Origin: Symbiodinium microadriaticum
Taxonomy: Eukaryota > Sar > Dinophyceae > Suessiales > Symbiodiniaceae
Length of the DNA stretch: 64,000 nt
Direction: 5' to 3'
Assembly (NCBI GenBank): GCA_001939145.1
Contig: LSRX01000079.1
Span: 232,991 to 296,990, forward strand
A program made the position numbers and the translations under genes. Position 1 is the first letter of the stretch. Each line of letters begins with the position of its first letter. The notes under the pieces were generated by a model. The model searched no databases and was not told the DNA's origin. It saw only the letters and a list, made by a program, of their open reading frames with translations. This document shows positions 33,185 to 43,742 of this stretch, one piece after another.

Positions 33185-33365
33185 CTCAAGCAAGACCCAG
33201 AACCACCCAGAACCAGCTCCGCAGGCCGCTCCGCAACCTGCCAGAACCACCCGGAGCTTGCTCCCGAATCTGCTCCGGAACCGGCTTTGCAAACCGCTCC
33301 GGACCTGCTCCTACGTGACCGACTCCAGAACAATCCAGAACCGGAACCCGCTCTGGACCGGGTGG
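33185..33365. repeat. degenerate CCAGAACC / CCGGAACC repeats
   Basis: Short units of the CCAGAACCACCCGGAGC type repeat through 33190-33360. In one + frame they give a Pro/Glu-rich stretch (NNPEPEPALDRVDRVQPY) that continues to a stop at 33526. It may be a low-complexity coding region. Confidence 0.55.
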
Positions 33366-33529
33366 ACCGGGTGCAGCCGTATAAAGGAGAAGAAGGGAAT
33401 GAAGCAGAAGGAATGAAAAGAAGGAAAGTTCACATGGAGACTGATCTAAGCCTGTATACACCAAGATCCTGCATTTTCCGATGCAACAAAGCGTTTGTAT
33501 TTTCACAACGGCCCAACGGGGCGTAAGCC

Positions 33530-34370
33530 ACAGTCGCTCCGCCGTTACTTTACCTACTGCTCGTCCACCCGTCGCAGCAAAAAGCTTGTTCGTGAGTGCT
33601 CCGCTTGCTGCCTTTAGTTTTGGTATGGTCGAGTGTGAATAGGCAGAGTACGAGTAGCGCTGGCTGCATCGTCGTATGCTGGAGCAGCGAGATCCTGCAT
33701 GAGCATCACAGATGCCGTCCCGGAAAATATGTTTTCAGTTACGAGACCCTGCATACGGGTTAAAGAACGTTGCTCATGCAATCACGCCCATGTCGTGCTT
33801 CTTGAAAGTGCTACACAACATCCTGGCGGAGCGGTGGTATGGGAAAGCATACATGCAACAAGAGTGAGTAGGGGTCACGAACGGTCACTACATGGCGACT
33901 GGGGCGATGCGGAACTCGTTCGGAAGGTAGCGGTGATTGCTCGCAGAGGCGGGGGGTGTTCTGGCAGATCCGCACCGTATCAGGGCAGCATGAGGTATTT
34001 GCGGAGATCATGCTCGTTTACAACACACCCGAGGAGGCTGGCAAAAAGTGCCGTATTGGCCCAGCTGTCTGGCAAATTTGTTCTTCAATGTCAGACCGAC
34101 ATACTTTGCGTTTGCCCGCTCATGATGGACACCTCGGATCTAATCTGTTGGCCTGCACAAATGCCTCCGAATTTCACCGTCACACCCCCCGAGGAGCACA
34201 AATGAGCAAAACACATCCTCTGTTGCATGCCAAGCACAAAATGTCTTGACAGCGGCATCATACCCCGTCGATAAAGGGATGGGGTTGTTGTTCCCCCGAT
34301 TTGGAGAACAGCCCCCGCCGTCTCAGTGGCATTGCGGGTTATCGCGCACGTCCGCCCACACGGATGATGA
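33530..34370. other. no gene resolved
   Basis: A + frame of 168 codons (33699-34205) overlaps another at 33956-34249. The second is more protein-like (VSGQHEVFAEIMLVYNTPEE), suggesting an exon near 33960-34160. No family is recognised. Confidence 0.3.
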
Positions 34371-34373
34371 TTA

Positions 34374-34492
34374 TTATGCATGTATGCATACGTACGCACG
34401 TTCGTACGTATGCACGTGTGTCTGTACGTATGCGTCTGCATGTAAATATGCACGCATGCATGCACGCATCTATGTATGTGTGCGCATGTTTC
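34374..34492. repeat. alternating purine-pyrimidine tract
   Basis: Roughly 120 bases built almost only of CGTACG, GCATGC, TGTATG and CACGTG-like words, with nearly strict purine-pyrimidine alternation. It is rich in small palindromes. Confidence 0.75.
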
Positions 34493-34616
34493 CGCAAAGG
34501 CGTCTATGTAAAGGACTTAATGTACATTGACGTACGTGCATTTATAGTAGTGTGTGTTTATGGTAATGAAAATCTGCGTTTACATGTGTAGATATGTACA
34601 CGCACCGGGGGCGCTG

Positions 34617-34975
34617 CCAAGACAAGTCGAAAGCTTGAGTCTCTGAAACTAGTTCGGGATCTGAGGCCCAGAAAGAACAGGCTGAAAGCTGCTCTACAAA
34701 CAAGCGAGCGCCTACAGATCAGACATAGCATGCATCATGCAGAAAATGCTGGCTTGTGACGGGACCAAGCGGATAGTTGCAACGCGAACTTCTCTCGTCA
34801 TGTGCAGGCCGCTGGCGAAGCCTTGAATTCAGCGATGGAGTCCCAGCCCCGAGCCGAGCCTCAGGCACAGGGCCCGGTCTCGGAGATTCGGAAATTGGGC
34901 TTGCCAAAGCTGCTAGAGCTGCTAGAGCTTGAGTCACCTGCATAGATCGGATCGGGCCGTCAGGATTGTCGGCGC
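34617..34975 (+). repeat. dispersed repeat, diverged third copy (3' half)
   Basis: Matches 29418-29760 and 30678-31020 at about 88-90 percent identity. The exon-like piece after the CATGTGCAG acceptor is kept open (AAGEALNSAMESQPRAEP, later SEIRKLGLPKL) up to a TAG. Differences include an extra in-frame CTGCTAGAG unit, which is consistent with past selection on the reading frame. Confidence 0.85.
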
Positions 34976-35559
34976 GTGTAGCTGAAGTCAGTTGCCCAGG
35001 CGAAGGCCTTGCCACAGCCGCTGGCCATTTTTCACATCTTTGGCATACACCCGCGACATGCAACTCACGGGCCGAGACCAGCAGCAGAACTCTGACCACG
35101 CGGCACAAGAACTGTACCAACGACATGTTGCTGGCCACGGGCGTAACTGGTGCAAGTTCCCACGCGGGGCCCGTACTAAAGGCATGAATGAGAAAGAATG
35201 CTATGTGATGGTATATGATGATGGCAGACGGGGAGGGACGTAACAACTGCATAATCGAGCGACGCCCGCAATCTTTAGTTCAATTATCCAGGGAGACTTC
35301 AAACTTTGCCTCACAGCGGCATGTTGGCACAAGACCTGTGCCACGCATCACTGTGTTGCAAGACGTTCAGTGTGGTTTTGACCAGAAACTGCGCAATGCC
35401 ATTCCGATCTGTTTTAGGGCTTTCGGGGTTCATGTGTTCGATCAGCCGCCTATACATGCTGCCGCTGTGAAGAGATGCGATAGCCTCCGGCATCATCCAT
35501 CGCAACAAGAAGAGTGTGCAAAGAGCGCCGCGGTGCTGGCATTTTGAGCACAGGATTCT
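34976..35559. other. no gene seen
   Basis: Overlapping short frames on both strands (up to 110 codons), none with features. It lies between the diverged repeat copy and the coding-like exon that follows. Confidence 0.35.
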
Positions 35560-35679
35560 TGTGTTACATGGTGCGCGACCCAGAGTTCAGAGTTCGAGGA
35601 GAAGCCGCCCGAGGAGTTCTACGGAAAGTATTCTACCGAAGGGTATCCGGAGCAGCCGGAAGAAGCACTTTTGCAGGCT
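35560..35679 (+). CDS. exon-like piece with strong donor
   Basis: A + frame with a clearly protein-like acidic stretch (EFEEKPPEEFYGKYSTEGYP then EQPEEALLQA) that stops exactly at a GTGAGT donor consensus (35680). The upstream edge is uncertain. A second coding-like piece (about 35720-35867), ending in HCRHCTLELFKS and a stop, could be the following exon. No family is recognised. Confidence 0.35.
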
Positions 35680-35869
35680 GTGAGTTGGGGAGTTGGGTGC
35701 GCTGATACAATCGGTATCCCTCGGTTTTGCCAAGCCACCGAGCGCACTTGAACCAAGCGCCAAGCGTAGCCGCAGAGGCTGGAGCTGGAGCTGGCCACGT
35801 CTATGAGACTCGGCATTGCAGGCATTGCACGCTGGAACTTTTCAAGTCGGCGTGTTTTCTAGCAATGTA

Positions 35870-36427
35870 GCGGAGCGCAGCCCCTGAGTCTTCTCCGACC
35901 GGTGAGCTCAGGAAAGAAGCAGAGCCTTGGCATTGGATCTCGACCTTGACTTGGCTGCGGAAGAGGCCCAGGGCCAGGGCCTAGAGTCTAGAGACTTCTT
36001 GTAAAGGATAGAGACCGCGGCTTGTAGAGTCTTGCAGGATAGAGGTGACCTCTAGCCAGAGGACCTTTGCCAAAAGCCAAACTGCCCAGGGACATCCGGG
36101 CTCAATTGAAGAAAGCTGCGTCGAATTACCTACGAACGTGCGAAACGCAGTAGGACATGAAAAGGGGGTGGAGCGAAAGTCTCGCTCGAGCTACCAAACG
36201 TGCTACAGCAAAGAGAGAGAGAGAGAGAGAGGGTTAGGAGCTTCACCTTGTCCCTAACCCTGACGAAAGAAAGAGAGAGAGAGAGAGAGAGGGAGGCAGG
36301 GTGAAGTCGTGGTGTCCCAACAAAAGCAGTGTTAAGGGGAACTTTCTTTTCAACTGGTAACTTGTATATTGCTGTCATCCCCCACAAAACACTGCTTCCG
36401 AACTGCAACACCGCTTCTCACTCCCTC
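35870..36427. repeat. gene-free stretch with paired GA microsatellites
   Basis: Two GA runs (36212-36231 and 36269-36291) flank GGGTTAGGAGCTTC and GTCCCTAACCC, which can pair with each other, so the unit would fold with GA tails on both sides. No coding frame is supported here. Confidence 0.55.
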
Positions 36428-36571
36428 CGAAAGCCCCAATAACAATTGGGGGGCCAACTGGCCGGGGGGTTTGACAGACCCCTCATGCCCTGGGGAAGAA
36501 GAAGAAGGGAGGCAGGGTAGGCCTTCGGGCCAGGGGGCTTCGGCCCACACACCCCATGCAAGCAAGCAAGC
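36428..36571 (+). repeat. multi-hairpin element, types A and B adjacent
   Basis: Type A: CCCCAATAACAATTGGGG (stem), GGCCAACTGGCC (stem) and GGGGGGTTTGACAGACCCC (stem), then CCTGGGGAAG and a GAA tail. Type B follows: GTAGGCCTTCGGGCCAG (stem around TTCG), GGGGGCTTCGGCCC, ACACCCC and an AAGC/CAAG tail to 36571. Confidence 0.7.
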
Positions 36572-37331
36572 AAGAAGTCATTTCCCGACCCATGTTCCTG
36601 TTTGATGTTCTGAAGCAGCATTGGAGCCTCGATGAAAGTACTGGCCTGCATGTATTCCCGAACTTTGCTCAACACAGAGCCCTCCCTCCTCGTGTTTATA
36701 TCAACACAAACTCATCTTTTCGACGCGAGTACAATCCAATCCCGCATTGCTGTGGTGACACGCTTGCCGAGATAGACAACTAATCCCCGATATCCTTGCA
36801 CACTTGACAAGCAGTCGAGTGGACGCCAAGACGCCGCATAGGCTCACTGTATTGTTTCCCCCAGCACAAATCGTAAATGCTCTGATTTTGAAGAAGGTAA
36901 GTCTGATCCAACAACGGCGAGGAAAGGTGCGCAGAATGGCTTCATTTGCGGCGACAGGAGACATTCATCAGCATCACCCGACGCGTAACCGCAAACGCAA
37001 TCAGTAGTGGGTGACGGAGTGCTGCCAGTGCTGAGGGAGACATGCTCCAAGCACAGTGGCACACTCCAGGGCGACCCAGAGGCATGCGCCAGATGCAGAT
37101 GGAACAGTGTTCCAGCACCGACGGTGAACAAGCCATTAAGCAGGTACAACTCAATGAAGGAACTGCACAAATCAACCACGCTACCGCAGCAGTAAACGGC
37201 TCAAAGGCGCAGTGCAGGAGTCAGGAGGGCAGAGAGCCACAAGGAAGGGCAGAGGCATCGAACAACGGGCCAAATAGCAACTCTCAGGTCAATCGTCGGC
37301 TAGAGCAACCACAGGGCAATGTGTTGGAGAT
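36572..37331. other. no gene resolved
   Basis: Frames up to 111 codons on both strands. A + frame at 37042-37335 is Gln/Asn-rich and partly protein-like (QVQLNEGTAQINHATAAVNG), but without supporting signals. Confidence 0.35.
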
Positions 37332-37380
<49 letters not shown>

Positions 37381-37381
37381 G
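37332..37381. repeat. (TAG)n microsatellite
   Basis: About sixteen uninterrupted GTA/TAG units. Confidence 0.95.
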
Positions 37382-37789
37382 AGGCCAGAATCGGCCAGAA
37401 GTACAATTAGGCCGCGTGCAACAGCTATCAAGCTTTCCTATAGACAGACGCGGGGCGCCATTCTCACAACTTCAGCACTGGACCACTGCAATGATATCAA
37501 AATGACGCAACAGGGTACTATCGCCCTAGCAGGAGGGAAGCGGGGAGGGTGGGGGGTGCTCATCGGGACCAGGTCCCTTAGTACTGCCCCCCGGGGTCCA
37601 CAGTGCCCCCGACCCGAACGACTGCTAGGCCGGAGAGCGCTACAGCAACTACTCTTCATTTCTGTTTGGATGCTATTTACTTGGCTTCTGTTTGCCCTTG
37701 ACAATTCCTGCACAGGCCGAAAGCGAGGAGATCGAGGACTGCGCAGAGGCCCCGCAGATACTTGAGCCAACGTTCCTTGAGCCGTTTAT

Positions 37790-37838
37790 ATACGTTATAT
37801 ATATATATATATGTATGTATATATTTATAGAATATAGA

Positions 37839-37869
<31 letters not shown>

Positions 37870-38330
37870 ATCTATATCTCTATGTATTATATATATATAT
37901 ATATATTAAGTGCTCAGGAACTGCTTAGCTGCCTACAACATGCTCAGTTTGGATTCACGCAGCCAGGATGTGGTTGGACTTGGGGGCCTGGCAGACGCCC
38001 TCGGCTTGGAGGCAAGCCTTCGGATGTATCAGAGCTCTCTCTACTATATATATATATATATTTATTTATTTATTTATTTATTTGTTTATTTGTTTATATT
38101 AATATTGAAATTAATATTATAATTATGATTATAAAATTGGTATTAATATTGATAATACAATTATAAATGTAATATTAATATTAATATGAATATTACATAC
38201 ATACATGTGTATATACATTTGTACACGTATATATATATATATATATATACATACATATATTCATACATATGTACATGTAAGTATATGTAACTTTGTGTGT
38301 ATATGTATATACACACACGCACACTTGATG
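37790..38330. repeat. AT-rich microsatellite cluster
   Basis: Several TA runs (37797-37812, 37839-37870, 37889-37908, 38044-38060, 38229-38250), a TTTA/TTTG run (38061-38095), an AATATTAAT-type stretch and a final ACAC run (38311-38323). It is interrupted by 130 bases of ordinary sequence at 37912-38040. Confidence 0.9.
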
Positions 38331-38898
38331 AGGCTTTTCGGGCGTTCTCGGGACGAGAAAACTTCAACAAAGCCGCTCAGCATTTCTTCGTCAGTCGGTT
38401 TCCAGCACAGATGGTTGCACCATGACAGATACTGGTTTCTTATCCGGGTATTGTCGATTTTGCCGATCCAGCCCCCTTTGCTCCAGACAAATTTCGAGAC
38501 AGGCTGCTTCACGTGAAGCGAATGTTAGTCGAGTCGGAAACTCGACGCCTGTGTCAGGAACGGCTTCGTCCGGGATACACAGGGGCCAAGTCCAGAATGC
38601 ATAGGGGCCGAGTCCGGAACAGAACAAAGAAGAGTCACGATTTATGGTTTAGGGTTTCCCGCCGATGTTCCCGACTCTGCCCCCAGCTGTTCCTGCCTCC
38701 TGCTCTCTGTCCATTCCTAGCTGTCCCCTGCTTGTTCTCGACTCTTTCGGCTGACTCGCCTCCCATCCCCGGTCCATCTTGTATGTCGGTTGAGTTTTTC
38801 GTGTGCTGCTTCACCACCAAGAAGGGCTACAACTCATTACTCATCATTTAAGTCATTCAAAAACAGTACTTCTTGAAGGAGCCTCGTTGCCGGAGCAT

Positions 38899-40036
38899 CG
38901 CATTGCCGTCTTGGCACTGCTGCCTAAACCTCAAGATGTTTAACCCAAAGATCTACGACTAATTGCGCCGATGGAATGCACTCACAAGCTGTACGTGTGA
39001 CTCCTTATCAGGCGCATACAAGCTACATGGCCGGTTCCATGTTTTCAACAAGGTAGACCCCCAGGAACATGTTTTTGTTCGCCAATCGTCTTCAAGGACA
39101 TTCCTTGCAACTTATGCATTCGATTTGGGTTCTGCTGACATTGAGGCTGCTTTTGATTCTGTGAATTGGGCCAAACTCAGGACAACCGTATGTTCATTGG
39201 TTTACCCGGCAACACACCGTCTTCTTTATGAGTACGGCTTGTTGATGAAATTTCAGGGTCTTATTACGGGCATGGTGCCGGGGAAGGGCATTCTACAAGA
39301 AGGCAGTCATAGTGCACAAGAATTCGCCCTTCTCTCTGAGCACATTTTTCAGAATCTTCACGGTAGGTGGGAACAGGAGTTTCGGGGAGAAGTCGGGCAT
39401 GGGCACTCATTGATGACTGCATGTTCGTTTTCAGCAGTTGGACTGTGGCGGAGCGGGTCGTCCCATGGATTATTGATGCCTTTGCATACTATGGCTTGCG
39501 CTGGAATTTGTCCAACACTATTGAGTCACTACTGTCATGTCCACGCCTGACATGCTTCGTTCGTGTTGTGTTACTTTCTCCTCGAAGCATGCTTTGCGCG
39601 AGTGCACATGGTCGGAAGAAGCACATTGTCTTGGACTTTCCCTGCAGCATCCTGCATCTGACTCAACAGAAGGACATACGCTCACCGAGATCCTGTTACC
39701 GCAGTGCAAACAGAGGGTGATGCAGGAGATTGTGCAGATGCAGCGTATTCTTAATCGCGACCACTGGTAGAGGTGGGATGTTTCCGTCGATTTCATACAG
39801 CACTTGGCTGCCATGCAATCCTTGCAGCTTTCTATCTTACGTCAAACCCTGAAGCTTTATGTGTCTGACTGGCTGTCGAATTCCCAGGCCCGTGGCCCGT
39901 GGCCCTCCATCGCAAATACGGGTATTTTGGTCACTTGCTACGAAGGCGGAGTGAGCATATGGATAGTCAAGAACTCATCTGTCCCATGCAGCAACAAAGA
40001 CCGGCACGAGCCGGCACTTGTCAAAGCTGGATCTTG
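38899..40036 (+). pseudogene. non-LTR-type reverse transcriptase remnant
   Basis: The order of reverse-transcriptase blocks is recognisable across frames. 38899-38988: LALLPKP, stop, then PKDLRLIAPMECTHKL (finger region around LLPKP). In another frame: DIEAAFDSVNW (block A, catalytic Asp), then GKGILQEGSHSAQEF (block B, normally G-hydrophobic-LQG). After a further shift near 39390: ALIDDCMFVF (the Y/F-x-D-D box, here IDD) and AYYGLRWNLSNTIESLL (block D). Later pieces (to 40036) resemble thumb or C-terminal sequence. At least one stop and two frameshifts make it inactive. No endonuclease, long terminal repeat or target-site duplication was seen, so the clade cannot be given beyond LINE-like. 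Confidence 0.7.
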
Positions 40037-40640
40037 AGTATCTCAGAAAGTCTTTGACATCTATCCAGTTTTTATCTTGACAAGCAAGAGGGGTTCTCCT
40101 TCTTTCCTATTGCCCTACAGGAACATGGGCTGCAACTTTCGGAGCAACCCTGCATTCACTACAACACGTGGTTGAGCTAGCGGGACCCCTTTCTGGCAAC
40201 AACTTCGTGGTTTCGCGCAGTCCTGCTCGATTGAAGGTCTTGATGATTCGTGGTCGTGAAAGTGGTTGTGTGAGACATCTGGCTGGCTTGAGTTGTCTTT
40301 CTGTGGAGCATTGCATGCGGTCTTGGCTGAGTTTTCCTGGGCTACTCATGCTACAGGGAGACCTGCTCGTGGTGCAACCGCTATGTCCTGCTGCTGTAGT
40401 ATCACTACACGGCCCGCTCATGCGATCGATTATGCACGCAAATGTTGCAACAACTACTTCAACTCGGTATGGAAGAAGTTTCAGATGAACGGGCACTGCA
40501 TGTGAAGTCTTTGTAGTTCGGAAGCTGCGGTTCTCGCACTTCATTGCAGATATCAGATACACGCACACTGTAGGTACAGGCATCTAGCGAAATCGCTGTG
40601 TTTTGCATCGCGGCTGACAGGTGACTGAGTCCGTGAGGGA
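40037..40640. other. probable 3' part of the retroelement, unresolved
   Basis: Overlapping frames of 80-160 codons on both strands. It may contain the rest of the element that carried the reverse transcriptase. It ends at a GA-rich microsatellite. Confidence 0.3.
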
Positions 40641-40646
40641 GTGAGT

Positions 40647-40693
<47 letters not shown>

Positions 40694-40905
40694 AGCGAGC
40701 GAGCGAGCGAGAGAGAGAGAGAGGTACACTCTTGCCCATAGCCCTGGGGAAAGAAAGGTACACTCAGGGGAAGGTGGCATTCTCCCCGAAAGGGGCCTTT
40801 CCGACCTTCAGACGCGCGCCATGGGGGTAGGCCTCCGGGCCAGAGCACCTATGGGGGCTCATACCCCTAGCAGTAGCAAGCAAGCAAGGAAGCAAGCAAG
40901 AGAGA
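40641..40905 (+). repeat. GA/GAGC microsatellite and multi-hairpin element
   Basis: A GA run with GAGC interruptions (40648-40722), a partial type A end (GCCCTGGGGAAAG, 40741), then a type B element: GGGGGTAGGCCTCCGGGCCAGAG (stem), CCTATGGGGGCTCATACCCC, and an AAGC tail to about 40900 merging into another GA run. Confidence 0.75.
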
Positions 40906-41192
40906 GAGAGAGAGGGGCACTCAAGTGCTGCACCGTTGCTTTGAGGGTTTGTGACCCCCTCTGGTCGGGGGGGAGGTGTGGAGGTTGACCCAAGGTTTGC
41001 CTTGGGGGAGCCTTTGCGCCTTTCCCAGCGATGCTTGAGTCCAACACGCCGCTGCTCATTTCTCAAGAGGCCCCAGAGTTTGGAACTTCCTCTTGAACCA
41101 GGCCTGCCAGTAGGGGGATAGAGCATACTTCGACCTCGCGGTACTCAACGAGATCCCGCTCAACTGCCCCATCGACATCTTCTTCATCTCCC
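40906..41192. other. coding-like, unresolved
   Basis: A + frame at about 41124-41216 is protein-like (FDLAVLNEIPLNCPIDIFFI) and continues upstream only past a TAG. It may be an exon of the following open frames. Hairpin-forming CCTTGGG / CCCAAGG words lie near 40990-41010. Confidence 0.3.
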
Positions 41193-42315
41193 GTGAGCCC
41201 CAGGGGGACACCGGGGGGACAGGCGACTCAGCCTGTGACACGGGGGGAACGGGCGGCTCAGCCTGTGAAGAAAGGAAAAGGTGTATGTCGCCTTTGCCAG
41301 GGAAGCACAGGGGGTCTGCACACTAGGCTACCGGAAGACACACGACCGCGTGATCCTCTCTGCAGGCTCCATGGCATGGTTGGAGGGGGACCCAGCCCGC
41401 TCCGCCCGCACAGGACTCCGGAACGGGAGGAGAGACCAGATCGGGGAGAGGGAGACCGCGCACCAACGTCAGCTGCAGATAGCACCCCCCCCCGCGGGGG
41501 AAGGCCACGTAGCAAGAGCGCTCAGGTCAGACGAAAGGGGGGGACCCAAAAGTGGGATGGTCCCAAGTTGCGAGCAAAACTTCGTCGTGAACCTTTCAAA
41601 GTGGAAGTGGTGTGGGGATGCAGGCCTCTCAGCTGGTCCCCCGTAAGGGGGCGACACTTTGACCAAGCACTCGCTCGCCACCATACTGATGCAGAGGAGC
41701 AGCAGTTACAGAGGGAAAACACACGCTGACCGAGGCAAGAGCAAGTTACTCTACAAAAAGGCGCTCGAGGTCTTACGCTTTTTGCGAACCTTTGGGGGAA
41801 AACCCTCCAAATTCCTCCAGCAAGTCGCTAAGGATGCCGGGTGGATAGACAAAGTTCACGATGCTTGCTGTGAGACGTGGGGGAACACACCCCCAAGGGC
41901 CGGTGGATCCGAAGACTGTTCCGAGGAAATCCTGGACCTCTCTACGCCAGAGTGGCTCAACACAGAGGAGGGGGAGCAGATACCCCTTACACCTCCCTCT
42001 TCTACCTTGCCACCACAAGGGACAACAGAGACAGATGGCAGTGGCACAGGGTTGGGGGAACAAATCCCCGTTACACCAGACTGGCCTTGGGGAGATGAAC
42101 GAGTTCCGCTACCTCGACGACGAGTTCAACAAGAAGACACAACACCTGCACAGGGGGAAGCCCTCGCCTCCCGCCCACGCGTTTACAGCGGCCGAGTCAA
42201 AGAAGCTTGGAAGATACAGAGCAAACTGGCCTCCCCCACTACCCCTGCTGTCGAAGAAGACGGCGCTTGGCAGTGGAAAGCGCCGACACCTTCAGAACGG
42301 GTGAGCCCTGAGTGA
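41193..42315 (+). CDS. two overlapping hypothetical frames (178 and 218 codons)
   Basis: 41193-41729 encodes a very basic Pro/Arg-rich product with a CRLC-x-H pattern that is too loose to call a zinc knuckle. 41659-42315, in another frame, encodes a more protein-like product: a helical basic part (KALEVLRFLRTFGGKPSKFL), then acidic Pro/Thr-rich sequence with two related EQIPLTP/EQIPVTP motifs, and KEAWKIQSKLASPTTP near the end. A third frame (YLDDEFNKKTQHLHRG, about 42095) is also coding-like, so an indel is possible. Neither frame begins with ATG. Basic-then-acidic frames next to a retroelement remnant could be a retroelement-encoded protein, but no diagnostic motif is present. Confidence 0.35.
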
Positions 42316-43019
42316 ACTGAGTGAGTGCATAAAATTCGTCCGGAGTTGCAGAGGCTGTCGACCTTTTCTGGATTCGGGGGTCTCGTTGTGTCTTTCGGGT
42401 TTGTGTTCCAGAATAGCCCGCTGCAACTCTCACTTTATCATATGCAAGCTTTTGCCACTAAATTCAAGTTGCTGTGATGATAGGGGGACCAGTACTTTAG
42501 CCTACTGTCGTAGATGATCGCTCCAAATTGTTTTCCTTTCTAGGCCCGTTGCCGACTTGCAACGCCTGGGACCCAAACCTTTTAAAGCTGATCCGAACTC
42601 CAGCCGCTCAAAGTAGTAATTCAATGCCGTGTTTTCCAACCGCCCGCCGTCCATGTTAACAAATTAGTCTGCAGAAATCCAGTCATAGGGGGACATTTGC
42701 CCCCCGAACAGGTACTTTCAGGTCGGTCCTTCCTTTACCTACCAGGGGGATGCACTATCTAGTCGACTGGTTCTTGCTATGCTTGCTTCTCCCCTGCGCT
42801 GATTTCCTGAATCCAAAGACCCCGATCTCCGTGACTTGTAGAATCGGGGGTCTAACTTGTAAGGATTCAAGGAAAACAACAGGAATGTGAGAGGGACCGC
42901 CATAATTCCATGCCGATTGGGTGTGCACGTGTCCTCGAGATTGTACGTTTGTCATACTCTCGCTATCGTAATCTTTATGGCATAAGCCTCCTGACAAACT
43001 ACAATCGTTCCTCACCCCC
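42316..43019. other. no gene seen; GGGGGA runs
   Basis: No supported frame. Isolated runs of five G, mostly followed by A, stand out at 42482, 42687, 42745 and 42846. Confidence 0.4.
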
Positions 43020-43087
43020 CGAATGCCCCAATAAAACGTTGGGGTGGGCATTTTTGCCCGGGGACCTTGACCGGTCCCTATGCCTTG

Positions 43088-43128
<41 letters not shown>
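43020..43128 (+). repeat. multi-hairpin element, type A
   Basis: GCCCCAATAAAACGTTGGGG (stem), GGGCATTTTTGCCC (stem) and GGGGACCTTGACCGGTCCC (stem), then TATGCCTTGGAGGGAGAG running into an uninterrupted GA tail. Confidence 0.75.
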
Positions 43129-43132
<4 letters not shown>

Positions 43133-43235
43133 CCGTGCATGTGTCTTGGAGAGCATACAGTCACCCCGACTTTCGCATTGCAGAATAAATATGGCTTTAG
43201 CACATGGGTGACTTATGTTCGTTTCTCACACCTCC

Positions 43236-43299
43236 TTGCCCGCAAAACATAGCGGGTGGGCTTTGGAGCCCGGGGGTCTTGACCGACCCCTATGCCCGG

Positions 43300-43330
<31 letters not shown>

Positions 43331-43420
43331 CTCAACCCCAAAAAAAGGTGTACTGACGGACATTCGCGCGCCTAGGGGGTAGGCCTTCGGGCCAGGGTTC
43401 CCCCGGGGACCCACACCCCT

Positions 43421-43466
<46 letters not shown>

Positions 43467-43548
43467 AGAGAGAGAGAGGGGGTAGGCCTACGGGCCAGGG
43501 CTCCCTTGGAGCTCACACCCCAAGCAAGCAAGCAAGAGAGAGAGAGAG
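43236..43548 (+). repeat. three consecutive multi-hairpin elements (A, B, B)
   Basis: Type A at 43236-43324: GGGCTTTGGAGCCC and GGGGGTCTTGACCGACCCC stems, TATGCCCGGGAGAG and GA tail. Type B at 43374-43476: GTAGGCCTTCGGGCCAG stem, GGGTTCCCCCGGGGACCC stem, ACACCCCTAG, CAAG tail of about thirteen units, short GA run. Type B again at 43479-43548: GTAGGCCTACGGGCCAG, GGCTCCCTTGGAGCTC, ACACCCCAAGCAAG, GA run. Confidence 0.8.
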
Positions 43549-43614
43549 CCGAATCATTTTCACTTAGTTATCGGATTCTTTAGGCTCTAGCCTGCCTGAT
43601 GATTGATGCTCGTT

Positions 43615-43716
43615 CGTCACACCCCTTTTCCCGCAAAATACCCGCGGGTGGGCTTGACGCCCGGAGGTCTTGACCGACCCCCATGCTCGGGGCCCGGGAG
43701 AGAGAGAGAGAGAGAA
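43615..43716 (+). repeat. multi-hairpin element, type A
   Basis: CCCGCAAAATACCCGCGGG, GGGCTTGACGCCC and GGAGGTCTTGACCGACCCC stems, then CATGCTCGGGGCCCGGGAGAG and a GA tail. The tail ends exactly where the spliced-leader-like sequence begins. Confidence 0.75.
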
Positions 43717-43742
43717 GTAGCCATTTTAGCTCAAGGCTCAAG
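43717..43742 (+). other. relic of a trans-spliced leader (SL) with tandem truncated copy
   Basis: GTAGCCATT TTAGCTCAAG (19 bases, 43717-43735) matches the 3' 19 bases of the 22-base dinoflagellate spliced-leader exon with one difference (TTTTAG for TTTTGG). GCTCAAG follows directly (43736-43742), as in known relic leaders, where a retroposed trans-spliced cDNA acquired a new leader by a further round of trans-splicing. In mature mRNA the leader is at the 5' end; in genomic DNA away from SL RNA genes it marks a processed, reintegrated transcript. The sequence after it is open for 26 codons in one + frame and for about 21 in another (AYDVFSIDHDFDVSSGYPLA), which could be the beginning of the retroposed message. 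A chance match of this quality is very unlikely. Confidence 0.8.

Noticed and set aside
41281..41340. Retroviral-type zinc knuckle
   Set aside because: The CRLC plus later His does not match the CX2CX4HX4C spacing.
43717..43742. Functional SL RNA gene
   Set aside because: The leader is not followed by a GT donor and the rest of an SL RNA; it is followed by another leader fragment, which fits a relic.
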